From contig CM076953.1 of the NCBI GenBank assembly GCA_039566865.1, positions 4,464,001 through 4,528,000 of the forward strand: a DNA stretch of 64,000 nt, given 5' to 3'. This DNA comes from Aurelia coerulea. Its lineage: Eukaryota > Cnidaria > Scyphozoa > Semaeostomeae > Ulmaridae. The translations under genes and the position numbers were made by a program. Positions 1 to 10,253 of the stretch are shown piece by piece (the first letter of the stretch is position 1; each line of letters opens with the position of its first letter). The notes beneath the pieces are model-generated. The model was not told where the DNA came from. It saw nothing but the letters and a program-made list of their open reading frames with translations, and searched no databases.

Positions 1-800
1 ATTAAAAAGAAAGCACTTTCTGACGGAAGCTGAGAATGAAAATACGACGTTCTGATGAAGAGATGTGTTGATCTACAAAGAATGACCGGAGCTACAATGT
101 TCAGTAAACTTAGTTTGATTTGATATGATGTCAGTTTTCACAGGTTATTTCCAGTGATACGCTTAGCTGAAGCAAAATAACATTGACAGAACGATGAATA
201 CCATTGAATACCGTTGAATACCGTTGAATACCGATAAATGCCGTCATAAGGCGAATAGCATTGTGTGGTGCTTGAACATCAAAGACATGACAGATGGCAA
301 CTGTCACGCGTGAAACTATGGTCAATCTCTCATATGTATAGTTTATATGTTGTTCTTCGAACCTATTAAAGCATCTTAGAGTATCAGACATGTTGATTCT
401 TGCATGCTTTCCTTCAATGTTTTGACTTCAATGAGATTATAGCAATAGTTTATCAAAGAAAGGTAGCAACAAACATTTCTCCAGACGATACATTATCGAT
501 TTCCACAACAAAGAACTGTTAGCCAAGGCAGATGGCATTGGAAAGATTCAAGCAATAGAATTTAGAGTTACCACTACAAAATTCCATCTAATTAGACTTA
601 AAAAGTCAGCAAATATTTTGGCTTCGGCGTTTCATATCTAAATTGAATTCAGAATGAAAGACAAAGCCACTACTGAATATAGTGCTCTTTAGTGTACAGA
701 AGCTTCATAGTTAAGACTAAAAACAGAAGATTCATAGCTAACCGACTAATCGATTTACGAGAGTTTTCAACAGCCAAGAGCGTTGTTGACTTCCATCAAT
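1..800. other. AT-rich stretch, no gene recognised
   Basis: I see no ORF with family features on either strand. A small run of repeated pentadecamer-like units (gaataccgttgaataccg type) occurs near 195-240. The stretch leads into the tandem arrays that fill the next 6 kb. Confidence 0.5.
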
Positions 801-802
801 TG

Positions 803-1250
803 CTGAATACGTAAATAAATATTCACAGAGCTCTTAAATGAAAGGTTATTACAGACAGCGAGAACGTAGGAAGAACAGACTGCTCTTAATTCCTTCTCAA
901 CACTGAGCACCGAGAACCTTCCTGATTTCTTGCATATTGAAATGATCTTCGAGTCTTGAGTGGAGTGGTCCAGAAACTGCTTTAATCAGTCGCTGAATTT
1001 GCAAATATATATTCACAGGAATCAGGATGAAAGGTTATTACAGACAGCGAGAGGGGCGAGAACGTAGGAAGAACAGACTGCTCTTAATTCTTTCTTAAAT
1101 TCTTAAAACGCAGAAAATATAATCCTGGAATTGCTCCCATCAGCTGTCTACTTCGCAAATGAATATTGAAAGAAATTGAGGATGGTTGTTACAAAAAGCG
1201 AAAACGCAGAAAGCAAAAATTGCATTAATCTTCTGTTCACACCGCGAACG
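803..1250. repeat. Tandem repeat, about 3 diverged units of ~170-190 bp
   Basis: The phrase gaaaggttattacagacagc, followed by a block ending in gaacagactgctcttaatt, occurs at about 839 and 1029. A more diverged third copy lies at about 1170-1250. No coding frame is conserved between units. This is the first of seven different arrays between here and the GPCR at 6819. Confidence 0.7.
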
Positions 1251-1639
1251 TGCACATTCAAACGATCTTCAAGTCGCAAAGATCAAACAATTGTCTCAAT
1301 TTCCTGCTCAAGTCGCCAAGTCCTCTTTTAAAGTTTTGAAAATGAAAACAGGGAATTGAAAAACAGATAAATTGAATCGAGAAACAGTAAGAGAAAATGA
1401 TTTCCTGTGAAAGCTTTCATTTTCTCTCAGCTTTGAGCACCTAGCGGCAGCTGGAATACTGTACTTGAAACATCTTGAAACATAGTGCCTTTTGCAGAAG
1501 ATTTTTTAACTGCTTCTCGATCTACTGGTGGTCAACTGAATTTTACGGTAAGTCACGTTCTACAGTGGTATGCAAGTATACTTTTGTAGCTTGGTGCATT
1601 AATGCAAACAACAATGAACGTATTGTTAACGAACATTCA

Positions 1640-2430
1640 GGGGATTACAAAACTCGGTGACGAACATCCAGGAAATAATTTTGTTTGACTGTTCATTAGC
1701 AACTTCTACAAAGTCGTTTCAAGAAGCAGCCAAACGAGGTTTACATAACTGCCCTTAACTAGCAAGTTCACCAAGGTTACCAGTACTTTACCTTAATTAA
1801 CGAACATCCAGGCAGCGAAAATAATTTTGTTGTGACTGTTCATTGACAACTTCTACAAAGTCGTTTCCAGAAGCAAACACACGAAGTTAACACGACTGCT
1901 CTTAACTAGCAAGTTCACCAAGGTTACCAGTACTTTACCTTAATTAACGAACATCCAGGAGACTACAAAACTCGTCCTTCAACGGCAAAACAGCGAAAAT
2001 AATTTTGTTGTGACTGTTCATTGACAACTTCTACAAAGTCGTTTCCAGAAGCAAACACACGAAGTTAACACGACTGCTCTTAACTAGCAAGTTCACCAAG
2101 GTTACCAGTACTTTACCTTAATTAACGAACATCCAGGCAGCGAAAATAATTTTGTTGTGACTGTTCATTGACAACTTCTACAAAGTCGTTTCCAGAAGCA
2201 AACACACGAAGTTAACACGATTGCTCTTAACTAGCAAGTTCACCAAGGTTACCAGTACTTTACCTTAATTAACGAACATCCAGGAGACAACAAAATTCGG
2301 CCTTCAACGGCAAAACAGCGAAAATAATTTTGTCATGACTGTTCATTGACAACTTCTACAAAGTCGTTTCCAGAAGCAAACACACGAAGTTAACACGACT
2401 GCTCTTAAGCAAGTTCACCAAGGATACCAT
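1640..2430. repeat. Tandem array with alternating 147/178-bp units
   Basis: The phrase cgaacatccagg recurs near 1661, 1801, 1948, 2126 and 2273, giving late spacings of 147, 178 and 147 bp. The longer unit carries an extra ~31-bp block (about 1958-1988), so the array behaves as a ~325-bp higher-order repeat. Units are nearly identical, so the expansion is recent. No ORF is maintained. Confidence 0.85.
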
Positions 2431-3185
2431 TACAATAACAGAAGATCAAATAGAAATTAGAGCAGATAGTAGTGTACAAGTCTAACGCAATTCTGAATAT
2501 CTGAAGAAATAGTTCTAACCAATTTTGCAATTTTGAGCTACTAAAGGATGTAAAACTAAATACGAATTAAGGTAGCTCTTACAATAATTTGAATTTCAAG
2601 AGACTAATGATTTGCAACATTGCAAATATTGCTGTGCAAGAAAGAATCTAAATAAAGACAATCCTAAGTATCCGAAGAAGCATTTCAAATCATTTGATGT
2701 CATTCTGGTTTCTTTTCAAGCCATCTTCAGTATTTTCAGACTATATCCGAGTAATTGAGTCGCTGACAGCTGCAACTGTTAACTTGTTTTTTTGGAGCAA
2801 ATATTGGCTAAATTTCATATGATTTTTTCTCTCTTGAGGCAGGAAATTGCAGCAATTAGGAGATAGACAGTATGTAATATGTCATGAAAGCTACGAACAA
2901 AGATCCAATTTCCTGAAGGAAGAAATTAGTCTTGAAGAAACTTGACGAATTTTTTCATTTTTAGCTACTGCTGAGAGTTTTAGCTGCTAGATCAGAGAAA
3001 CAGGACGTTTTCAGGAAAGAATGCGTTGATAAACGAGCACACAAATTAATAATGCCATGAGCCAAAAGTTTGAACAAAGTGTATATTTTCAGATGGATGG
3101 TGATGCCTAGTTTGAGCACGCTTTTGTGGTAAAGGAAGAAGAACAGAAAGGCGTCGAGCAGGATTTGAAGAAAGAAAGTGTCTTA
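2431..3185. other. Non-repetitive spacer, no gene recognised
   Basis: AT-rich sequence between two tandem arrays. Only short overlapping ORFs are present, with no recognisable domain and no clear transposon termini. Confidence 0.45.
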
Positions 3186-3189
3186 TTCT

Positions 3190-3905
3190 CAAAGGTAAAT
3201 TGGGTTTTCTTGCAGCAAGCACATACAAACTTCATTAATTTTTCATCAAAACTTTCATCAGTTCAAATAGTTTGGGAAAGACCTGGTTACACAACGCTTT
3301 GCACAAACACTGAGGGGATTTGAATTAAGGAAGCATCTTTTTTTAAAATTGACTTAATTTCGAAAGCAATAAGCATATACAAACTTCATCAATTTTCATC
3401 AAAACTTTCATCAGTTCAAATAGTTTGGGAAAGACCTGGGTACACAACGCTTTGCACAAACACTGAGGGGATTTGAATAAAGGAAGCATCTTTTTTCAAA
3501 TTGACTTAGTTTCGACAGCAACAAGCATATACAAACTTCATCAATTTTCATCAAAACTTTCATCAGTTCAAATAGTTTGGGAAAGACCTGGTTACACAAC
3601 GCTTTGCACAAACACTGAGGGGATTTGAATAAAGGAAGCATCTTTTTCTAAAATTGACTTAGTTTCGAAAGCAACAAGCATATACAAACTTCATCAATTT
3701 TCATCAAAACTTTCATCAGTTCAAATAGTTTGGGAAAGACCTGGTTACACAACGCTTTGCACAAACACTGAGGGGATTTGAATAAAGGAAGCATCTTTTT
3801 TTCAAATTGACTTAGTTTCGACAGCAACAAGCACATACAAACTTCATTAATTTTTCATCAAAACTTTCATCAGTTCAAATAGTTTGGGAAAGACCTGGGT
3901 ACACG
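3190..3905. repeat. 153-bp tandem array, 5 copies
   Basis: The phrase gttcaaatagtttgggaaag starts at 3261, 3414, 3566, 3719 and 3873, so the period is 152-154 bp. Because about 153 is divisible by three, minus-strand frames stay open over several units and give ORFs with a 51-residue periodic sequence. I regard these as arithmetic artefacts, not genes. Confidence 0.9.
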
Positions 3906-4420
3906 ACATTTTGCACTGAGCAGTTGAATTTGCATATCTTAAATTTATTATGCAAGCATGAACCAAGACATGGATATTAAGTATCACAGTTCACAATTAA
4001 TTATGAATGAAAATGGGACCTTTTTTCGCTCATGGCTTCGTTAATGCAGCTGACTTATAGCTTATGTGCACCGAAAGTGACAGATGTTGTCGATGGTTTT
4101 ATTTTTCTTAATTTATTTTATTGAAATATAAAATTCTACGATATATCTTGCATTCTACTATACCTTTCTAATTACTATACAACACTACAGGTACGATACC
4201 ATGGGAAGCGAAAGACAATGACTACCCCATGGCCAATATATAAAGAAACGAGATTTTAAACTGTATACAGTCACACTACGAACGATTAAAAATTAATGAA
4301 TATACTAGATTCTGTCCCACATCAGATGTCAGGTCAGGGTTGCGATGAATTTATTGATATCACGAGCGCAAGTCATTCTTCTTGTCGATGTTATCAGAGT
4401 CTCAAAAGCAAAGCCGAGAA
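3906..4420. other. Spacer, no gene recognised
   Basis: AT-rich sequence with no family signature. An ORF beginning at 4296 runs into the next tandem array, and its second half simply reads through repeat units. Confidence 0.45.
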
Positions 4421-4785
4421 TTCATTTCAGCATGGAGAGATATTTTTTAGCTTCGTTTTGCATGAAGATCTGCTTCAAGCAGCTGAATATCTTCATGTGA
4501 GAAACATTTCGATTGTAACAAGGTGCTTCAATCTTAAGCAAAGCCAAGAATTCACATCAGCATTCAGAGATATTTTTAGCTTCATTTTGCGTGAAGGTCT
4601 GTGCAGAATATCTTCATTTCGATTGTAACAAGGTGCTTCAATCTTAAGCAAAGCCAAGAATTCACATCAGCATTCAGAGATATTTTTAGCTTCATTTTGC
4701 GTGAAGGTCTGCTTCCTTCAGGCAGCTGCGAATATCTTCATACGTGAAACACTTCGATTGTAACAAGGTGCTTCGATTCTGAATT
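4420..4785. repeat. Tandem array, 3 units of ~115-130 bp
   Basis: Blocks containing attcacatcagcattcagag and tcgattgtaacaaggtgctt recur around 4430, 4550 and 4655. The units differ by small deletions. No coding potential is conserved. Confidence 0.75.
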
Positions 4786-5239
4786 TTACTGGTACTGATT
4801 CAATCCAATTTACTCACATAGGTGCTGGAGGATAATTGACGAGATTGTCGAGATCGTCATTTGGAGCCATTGACAAAATAAAAAGACTACTGGTGCGAGT
4901 ATGTGCACTTGATTTATTTTTCTTTCAAGAAACATTGTGTAGCACGCTTACAAGAAGATTGTTTCTACCAGAAACAGGCCTACACAAGAATCTAACTGCA
5001 TTGCTTTTGATATCGTCAAAGCGCCATTTCTTGCTATGAGGAAACTCACAACATATACCGAAAGAGGGTCCAAGCACGATCAAATATAACAAATTCCCTT
5101 GCATCGACATATCTGCAGCGAATTTTGCAGAAAAGAGAGTCCAGCAGAGGCAAAACTTGCAAACTTTTAATAACTGTGTAGAGAGGAAGAAAGGAGCCAG
5201 AGATAACATTGCAGCTAATCGTTAAACTGGCACAAGTAC
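4786..5239. other. Spacer, no gene recognised
   Basis: Overlapping ORFs of 67 and 94 codons occur on opposite strands, without recognisable domains. Nothing here could be assigned. Confidence 0.4.
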
Positions 5240-5560
5240 ATCTACAAATCGATTCAATTCAATTTTATTCAAATCAAGCAACAGAAGCATCGCGGAGAGG
5301 TTAAGCCTGACGATTTTTACTGTCGACAGCAGGAATCACACCATCTGTCAAAACGAGAGAAGGAAGCATTTTGGGCACAATTCTCGATAATTTTGAAGAC
5401 AGGCAGACAGGAGCTTGCAGCTTATCATTAATCTTGCACAAGCGCATCTGTTACAACTCAGATAAAAGAAGTATAGAGGAGAGGTTAAACTTGAAATTTT
5501 TTGTTTTAGAAAGCAGGAAAGACTTATAATCTGTAATCACAACATCTGTCAAAAAAAGGA
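5240..5560. repeat. Diverged tandem pair, ~180 bp
   Basis: Two diverged units share elements such as gagaggttaa, cacaacatctgtcaaaa / cacaccatctgtcaaaa and gcttatcattaatcttgcac. The second copy starts about 180 bp after the first. Confidence 0.55.
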
Positions 5561-5564
5561 CAAG

Positions 5565-6260
5565 AAGGAGCCCTTTATAAGAGGAAAAACCTGTACAACT
5601 TCAACAATTCTCAGGTGTAAAGGAGAGTTCAAGACAACATCAAAATTTTGGTCTAATCTTCAACCAAGATATCTGCATCAAAACAAGAGCCACAAGCATT
5701 GTGAAGTAGGCAAAGTTCTCAATTTCAAATTAGCGAATAGTGACTATTGACTTTATAAGAGGAAAAACCTGTACAACTTCAACAATTCTTAGACGTAAAG
5801 GAGAGTTCAAGACAACATCAAAATTTTGGACTGATCTTACACCAAGATATCTGCATCAAAACAAGAGCCACAAGCATTGTGAAGTAGGCTAAGTTTTTAA
5901 TTTCAAATTAGCGAATAAAACCTGTACAACTTCAACAATTCTTAGATGTAAAGGAGAGTTCAAGACAACATCAAAATTTTGGTCTAATCTTACACAAAGA
6001 TATCTGCATCAAAACAAGAGCCACAAGCATTGTGAAGTAAGCTAAGTTTCCAATTTTAAATGAGCGAATAGTGACTATTGACTTTATTATAAGAGGAAAA
6101 ACCTGTACAACTTCAACAATTCTTAGACGTAAAGGAGACTTCGAGACAACATCAAAATTTTTGGACTGGTCTTACACCAAGATATCTGCATCAAAACAAG
6201 AGCCACAAGCATTGTGAAGTAGGCTAAGTTTTCAATTTAAAATTAGCGAATAGTGACTAT
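5565..6260. repeat. Tandem array, 4 units of ~163-180 bp
   Basis: The phrase acctgtacaacttcaacaat recurs near 5588, 5768, 5928 and 6100, followed each time by gatatctgcatcaaaacaag and gccacaagcattgtgaagta. Units are close to identical apart from short indels. No ORF is preserved. Confidence 0.88.
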
Positions 6261-6265
6261 TGACT

Positions 6266-6818
6266 GGTACAGACTACGGCAACCATTGATGCAGCAATTG
6301 GTATCTTCGATCTCGCATGAAAGTAGCAAGAGAACCGTAGTCAGAGAGACTCAAATCATTGATTGGTATTGATAGGCGATCAGTGACACAACCATTACTA
6401 TCCTCGATTGGTCTCTTGCAAACGTAGCTACATCAGAGAGACTCAAATCAATGATTGGTATTGATAGGCGATCAGTGACACAACCATTACTATCCTCGAT
6501 TGATCTCTTGCAAACGTAGCTACAGAACCGTTGTCAGAGAGCTTCAAATCAATGATTGTATGATTGGTATTGGTGAGTGATCATTGATACATCAATTACT
6601 ATCTTTTATTGATCTCTGATAACAGTAGCTTCTACTAATCTCTTTCGAGCGTAGCAAGAGAACCAAAAACTGCCTCAAATTGTTGGTTGGTATTGACTAG
6701 CGATCATTGACAAAGTGATTACCATACTCAATTCATCTGTTACAAACATAGCAAGACAATCGCAGTTGCAAAGCTTCAGATCACTGATTGAATTTGATTA
6801 GCGATCACTGATACAGTG
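6266..6818. repeat. ~100-bp tandem array ending at a GPCR start codon
   Basis: Units contain attgattggtattgataggc, gatcagtgacacaaccatta and ctatcctcgattg. Copies start near 6290, 6355, 6445, 6550 and 6680, increasingly diverged toward the gene. The last recognisable unit (about 6775-6840) includes the ATG and first codons of the receptor at 6819. The receptor's start therefore appears to have formed in, or been copied into, a repeat unit. Confidence 0.75.
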
Positions 6819-7781
6819 ATGGGCATCCTTGATTGTCAAACGGATGAATCAGTGAATACTGGCAGTATTAATATTCACATAAACATCATAATCGTCCTTG
6901 ATATTCTTACTGCTCTTGGTACCATAGGTGGCAACACTATTTTCCTGACAACGTTAATAAAGACAACATCATTACACACACCTTCAAATATGTTAATTGG
7001 AGCGCTTTGTATATGTGACCTGCTTGTTGGATTTGTCGCCCAGCCAGTATACTTGCGTATGCTATTCTTAATGAGAGATGGCAAAGGTGAAGATACTCAA
7101 ACGGTGTTTAACGCTGCTTTTTTCTGGTTCAGTGGTTTATCCTGCTTGCTCGCAGCAACTATGAGCCTGGATAGATATTTTGCAATATGCCATCCATTTG
7201 CATACCGACGCTTAGCTACGTGCAAACGCCATATAATCATTGCAACAATAATAAGCATTATATGGAGCCTGTACTCAATACCGTTTTCTATAGCAGATAG
7301 GAAAGGGATTAAATTTCTGTACACTTTCGTTGGTTATATCTTTGCTGTAGCCGCTGTAATTAGTTTCTCGTATGTTCAAATCTACCGAGTAATGTTGGCG
7401 CAAAGACGAACGATGCCAACGATCGGGGTAATATCGGGAACCGAAGAAGGTGGGAATGTAAGAATGCGAGAAGCGGACAAAGCACGTACTATCTCCTTTA
7501 TATTGGGATTTTTCCTATTATGCCATATCCCATACCTTGCATTTACGATTTATTTCATCGGCTGGCATTCGCAATTCTGCGAGAATTCTCACCACGTTAC
7601 GATCATGTTTCTATGGGATGAATATTTTTTACTTTTAAGCAGCTGTGTCAATCCATTAGTCTATGGATTAAGACGACGCGAATTCAAATTAGCAGGGCTG
7701 AGAATTATCCAGACTCACGCTCAAAGACTTGGAAGCCAAAATAGTCGGAATATGGTTGTTAGTATGTCGCAAGAGCAGTGA
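6819..7781 (+). CDS. Intronless class A (rhodopsin-like) GPCR, TPSN type
   Basis: A 320-residue plasma-membrane seven-helix receptor. The open frame extends back to a GTG, but the first ATG is at 6819. TM1 carries the GN motif (about residues 38-39) followed by LHTPSN in the first loop. TM2 has CDLLVG (D about 67), TM3 ends in DRYFAICHPF (DRY 118-120), TM6 has CHIPY in place of CWxP, and TM7 has NPLVY (278-282) before a basic helix 8. There is no cysteine at the usual TM3 start, and the TM4-TM5 loop is very short, as in the melanocortin/EDG/cannabinoid/adenosine cluster. TM5 lacks the usual proline. The ligand is unknown. A tandem array abuts the start, and a copy of the last 36 codons follows the stop. 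Confidence 0.93.
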   Translation: MGILDCQTDESVNTGSINIHINIIIVLDILTALGTIGGNTIFLTTLIKTTSLHTPSNMLIGALCICDLLVGFVAQPVYLRMLFLMRDGKGEDTQTVFNAAFFWFSGLSCLLAATMSLDRYFAICHPFAYRRLATCKRHIIIATIISIIWSLYSIPFSIADRKGIKFLYTFVGYIFAVAAVISFSYVQIYRVMLAQRRTMPTIGVISGTEEGGNVRMREADKARTISFILGFFLLCHIPYLAFTIYFIGWHSQFCENSHHVTIMFLWDEYFLLLSSCVNPLVYGLRRREFKLAGLRIIQTHAQRLGSQNSRNMVVSMSQEQ

Positions 7782-7797
7782 TTTTATGCATGGCCTA

Positions 7798-7908
7798 AGA
7801 CGAATTGAGTTCCACTTTTCCAGGCTGAGAATTATCCGGACTTTAGCTCAAAGACTTGAAAACCAAAATAATCGGAATATGGTGGTTAGTATGTCGCAAG
7901 GTCAGTGA
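7798..7908 (+). pseudogene. In-frame duplicate of the preceding GPCR's C-terminal tail
   Basis: The frame from 7798 reads RRIEFHFSRLRIIRTLAQRL and continues with a tail ending VVSMSQGQ and a stop. It matches the receptor's own last 36 codons (RRREFKLAGLRIIQTHAQRL, ending VVSMSQEQ and a stop). Frame and stop codon are retained although nothing upstream would translate it. A weaker third fragment follows at about 7934-7990. The tandem duplication unit is about 125 bp. Confidence 0.9.
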
Positions 7909-7994
7909 TGCATAGCACAACCCTTTACTATATGGCCTAAGATGAACTGAATTCAGACGAACTGAGCTCGGAAAATTCTACAGACTGGAAATAA

Positions 7995-8640
7995 ATGCTT
8001 GAATTACGCATATGTATCTGCGAGAATTGTATCGCATCTGTTCACCTTCTGACTTAGAAAAACGAAATGCTGGAGGCAGATTTTTAAATCAAAAACTTCT
8101 TCTCACGAAATGTACCCATGCGTCACGGACAACGAGTGAAGAAGCCATCCACGTTTTGACGCATGCATTTATATTTGAGGCTTGACTAATTGGCCATACG
8201 AAGCACTCTGTAATGAATCGCTGGCCATTTTAATTTGGATTTTCATTAACCAACGGATCCTATTGTTAAAACATCTGATCTTTTCAAGTGGTAAATCTCA
8301 AGACGTTCTGGACGCTGTCCTATCTACACAAGCCTCTTCTCTGCAAAGAAAAGTCAACAATCACTGAACGTGTTTTTTTCATGTAAAATGTTGTAAATTA
8401 TCTGCTAAAAGCTTGTAAATGGGGTTTTGAAAAATGTGAAGTAGAATAAACAACGTGATTCTTTTAAACTCGCTTGTTACAGATTCATATAGCGAACCAT
8501 ACGAATTTACGCGCCGAATTAAAAGCAAAAAGGCCTAAAATTTTTATATCAATGACACTGGCCTCGCAAAGGATCACGGTTAGCAATAGTCCTTAAACCA
8601 GAATTCAAACAGGGCGAGTGAAAAAAACGAGGGGTGTTTT
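7995..8640. other. 3' flank of GPCR, no gene recognised
   Basis: An AATAAA at about 7990, 208 bp past the receptor stop, is a plausible polyadenylation signal. The remainder is AT-rich with a 61-codon ORF of no recognisable family. Confidence 0.4.
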
Positions 8641-9085
8641 GGCGGACTGTAACGTGGCTTGTAGCCACCCGATCGACGTGAACTGGGGGGGGGGGGTAAC
8701 TGCAATCTTGCCGATGAGGGGGACGTCCTGCCCAACTTTTTGGGCGAAGACCCATGTTTAAGGATTCTCGGTCGATTTTCATACCCATTTTTATGGATTT
8801 AGGAGGAAAGCCTGTTGAACTTTCCAGAAATCAAGTTTCATGTCATTTTGAAGGTACAATGATTACCACAAACCAATTTTCAGAACTAAGACGAAGAAAA
8901 TTCAATGATAAAAATAAAACTCTTGAAAAGGTTTTGCTACAATTCAACAAGCTACTCATTTCTAGTTGAATGGAACATTCACATTTTGAGACCCAAATTT
9001 AGGGATTTTCGAGGTTCAAACCCATCCTTACATGGGTGGCACGTACCCGTTGCTCTACACATGATAGTAACCCCCCCCCCCCCAC
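8640..9085. mobile_element. Poly-G/poly-C-ended repeat element
   Basis: A run of about 13 G at 8682-8695 and a run of C at 9070-9083 bound sequence with repeated phrases on missing or present 'ggattt' blocks and gggtggcacgtaccc. A related piece at 9880-10085 shares the gggcggcaca-type motif followed by a C-run. Probably a family of non-autonomous elements; class not determined. Confidence 0.45.
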
Positions 9086-9341
9086 CCGGGTTGCAATTGT
9101 GCAAAATGCAATTTTTACTCAGAGAAGGACTTAACGGATTGTCTCGTATTGTTGGACAATATTAAAGTAACTGGAAACTTAGTTCACTAAACCAAGAAAA
9201 TGGTTATGCTAGGATTCAACTTGAAATTTCTGTCTAACCATAAAGCATGGTTCTCATATAATTCCGACCCAACGGCGACCCACCGGAGTCACTACTATGT
9301 AGCAAATGTTGAACTGATGGCAACTCATCGGCAACCCATAA

Positions 9342-9520
9342 AGGGACGTAGGAAGCCTCTCAAACTTGGAGGGGCACGACACTTAAAGGGCTCTTTTTTT
9401 ATTACGCTAAAGGGGCACTTCCTGAAAATAAAAAGGGCACTTCTTTGTTTATTTCAAAATCTTGGGGGGGGGGGCACGTGCCCCCAGTGCCCTCCAGTTC
9501 CTACGTCTCTGAACCCATAT
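9342..9520. mobile_element. Foldback MITE with TACGTC-type ends
   Basis: The left end gggacgtaggaa is complementary to the right end ttcctacgtctc. The interior has runs of gggggggggg next to gcacgtgccccc. The ends resemble many animal non-autonomous DNA transposons; the superfamily cannot be fixed without target-site evidence. Confidence 0.55.
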
Positions 9521-9879
9521 CGGCGATTTGTAACCGTTAGGTCCCCGTCAAGCTTATCCCAGTGTGATCTTGTGGGCTTTTTCAAAAATAGAATCAATTA
9601 CTCCATTTGATTGGCTTAGGACAGTCACCTGATCCAAAGAATATACAAAGGATTCGTTCACAAGTCGCCGGCAGGACTCCACCCCATATTCTCATGTAAT
9701 TTTCATAGGCACCTGTGCAGCGGCAGGGCAACATTGTTGACATCTCAGCTTTTTCACATGACTGCGGTGACACGAGCGCCGGCAGCCGGCCCCGGGGGGT
9801 GGGGGGGTACATGACTTGCGGATGGATGGGGGTCTGCCGCCCTGTTCTCAGAAAGCTACCCTCTCCTAAATACCGAAAT

Positions 9880-10085
9880 TTGCTTTGGTACCCACTTTTA
9901 TGATGAACTTTGGCAGAAAATTGCCAATTTTAACAATTTTTTGCGAATTTCAGCGAAATCCCACCCTTGTTTATGGAAAATTTGCCGAAAAAGGACCCTT
10001 GTTTAGAGAATTTTGGGCCCAAAAACCCACCCATATGGGCGGCACATACATTGAACATGTTATGTACCCCCCCCCCCGGGCAGCC
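9880..10085. mobile_element. Second copy of the poly-C-ended element
   Basis: Contains two degenerate subrepeats (gaaaatttgccgaaaaagg type), then gggcggcacatacattgaac and an 11-12 bp C-run. It parallels 9000-9085. It lies just downstream of the 3' end of the minus-strand Mab-21-like gene. Confidence 0.45.
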
Positions 10086-10253
10086 GGCACTGAATGTTCT
10101 CATTAAAAATCAGATTGCAAAAGCAAGGTCGCTGGTGGGTCGCCGATGGTTTGCACCAATTTGAGAACCAGGCTTTAGATTTCTTCCGCTGGGTTGAGAA
10201 AACTTAAACAGACATATTAAGCTGCTGAAACTGAAAGTGCACCAGGTTGAGTC

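Noticed and set aside
3411..3836. Two minus-strand ORFs with a repeated 51-residue sequence in the 153-bp array
   Set aside because: The period is a multiple of three, so open frames persist by arithmetic. Units have no start signal or domain, and the plus strand is equally open in parts.
4296..4628. 110-codon plus-strand ORF
   Set aside because: Its second half reads through units of the 4420-4785 tandem array, and the repeated peptide pieces show no family similarity.
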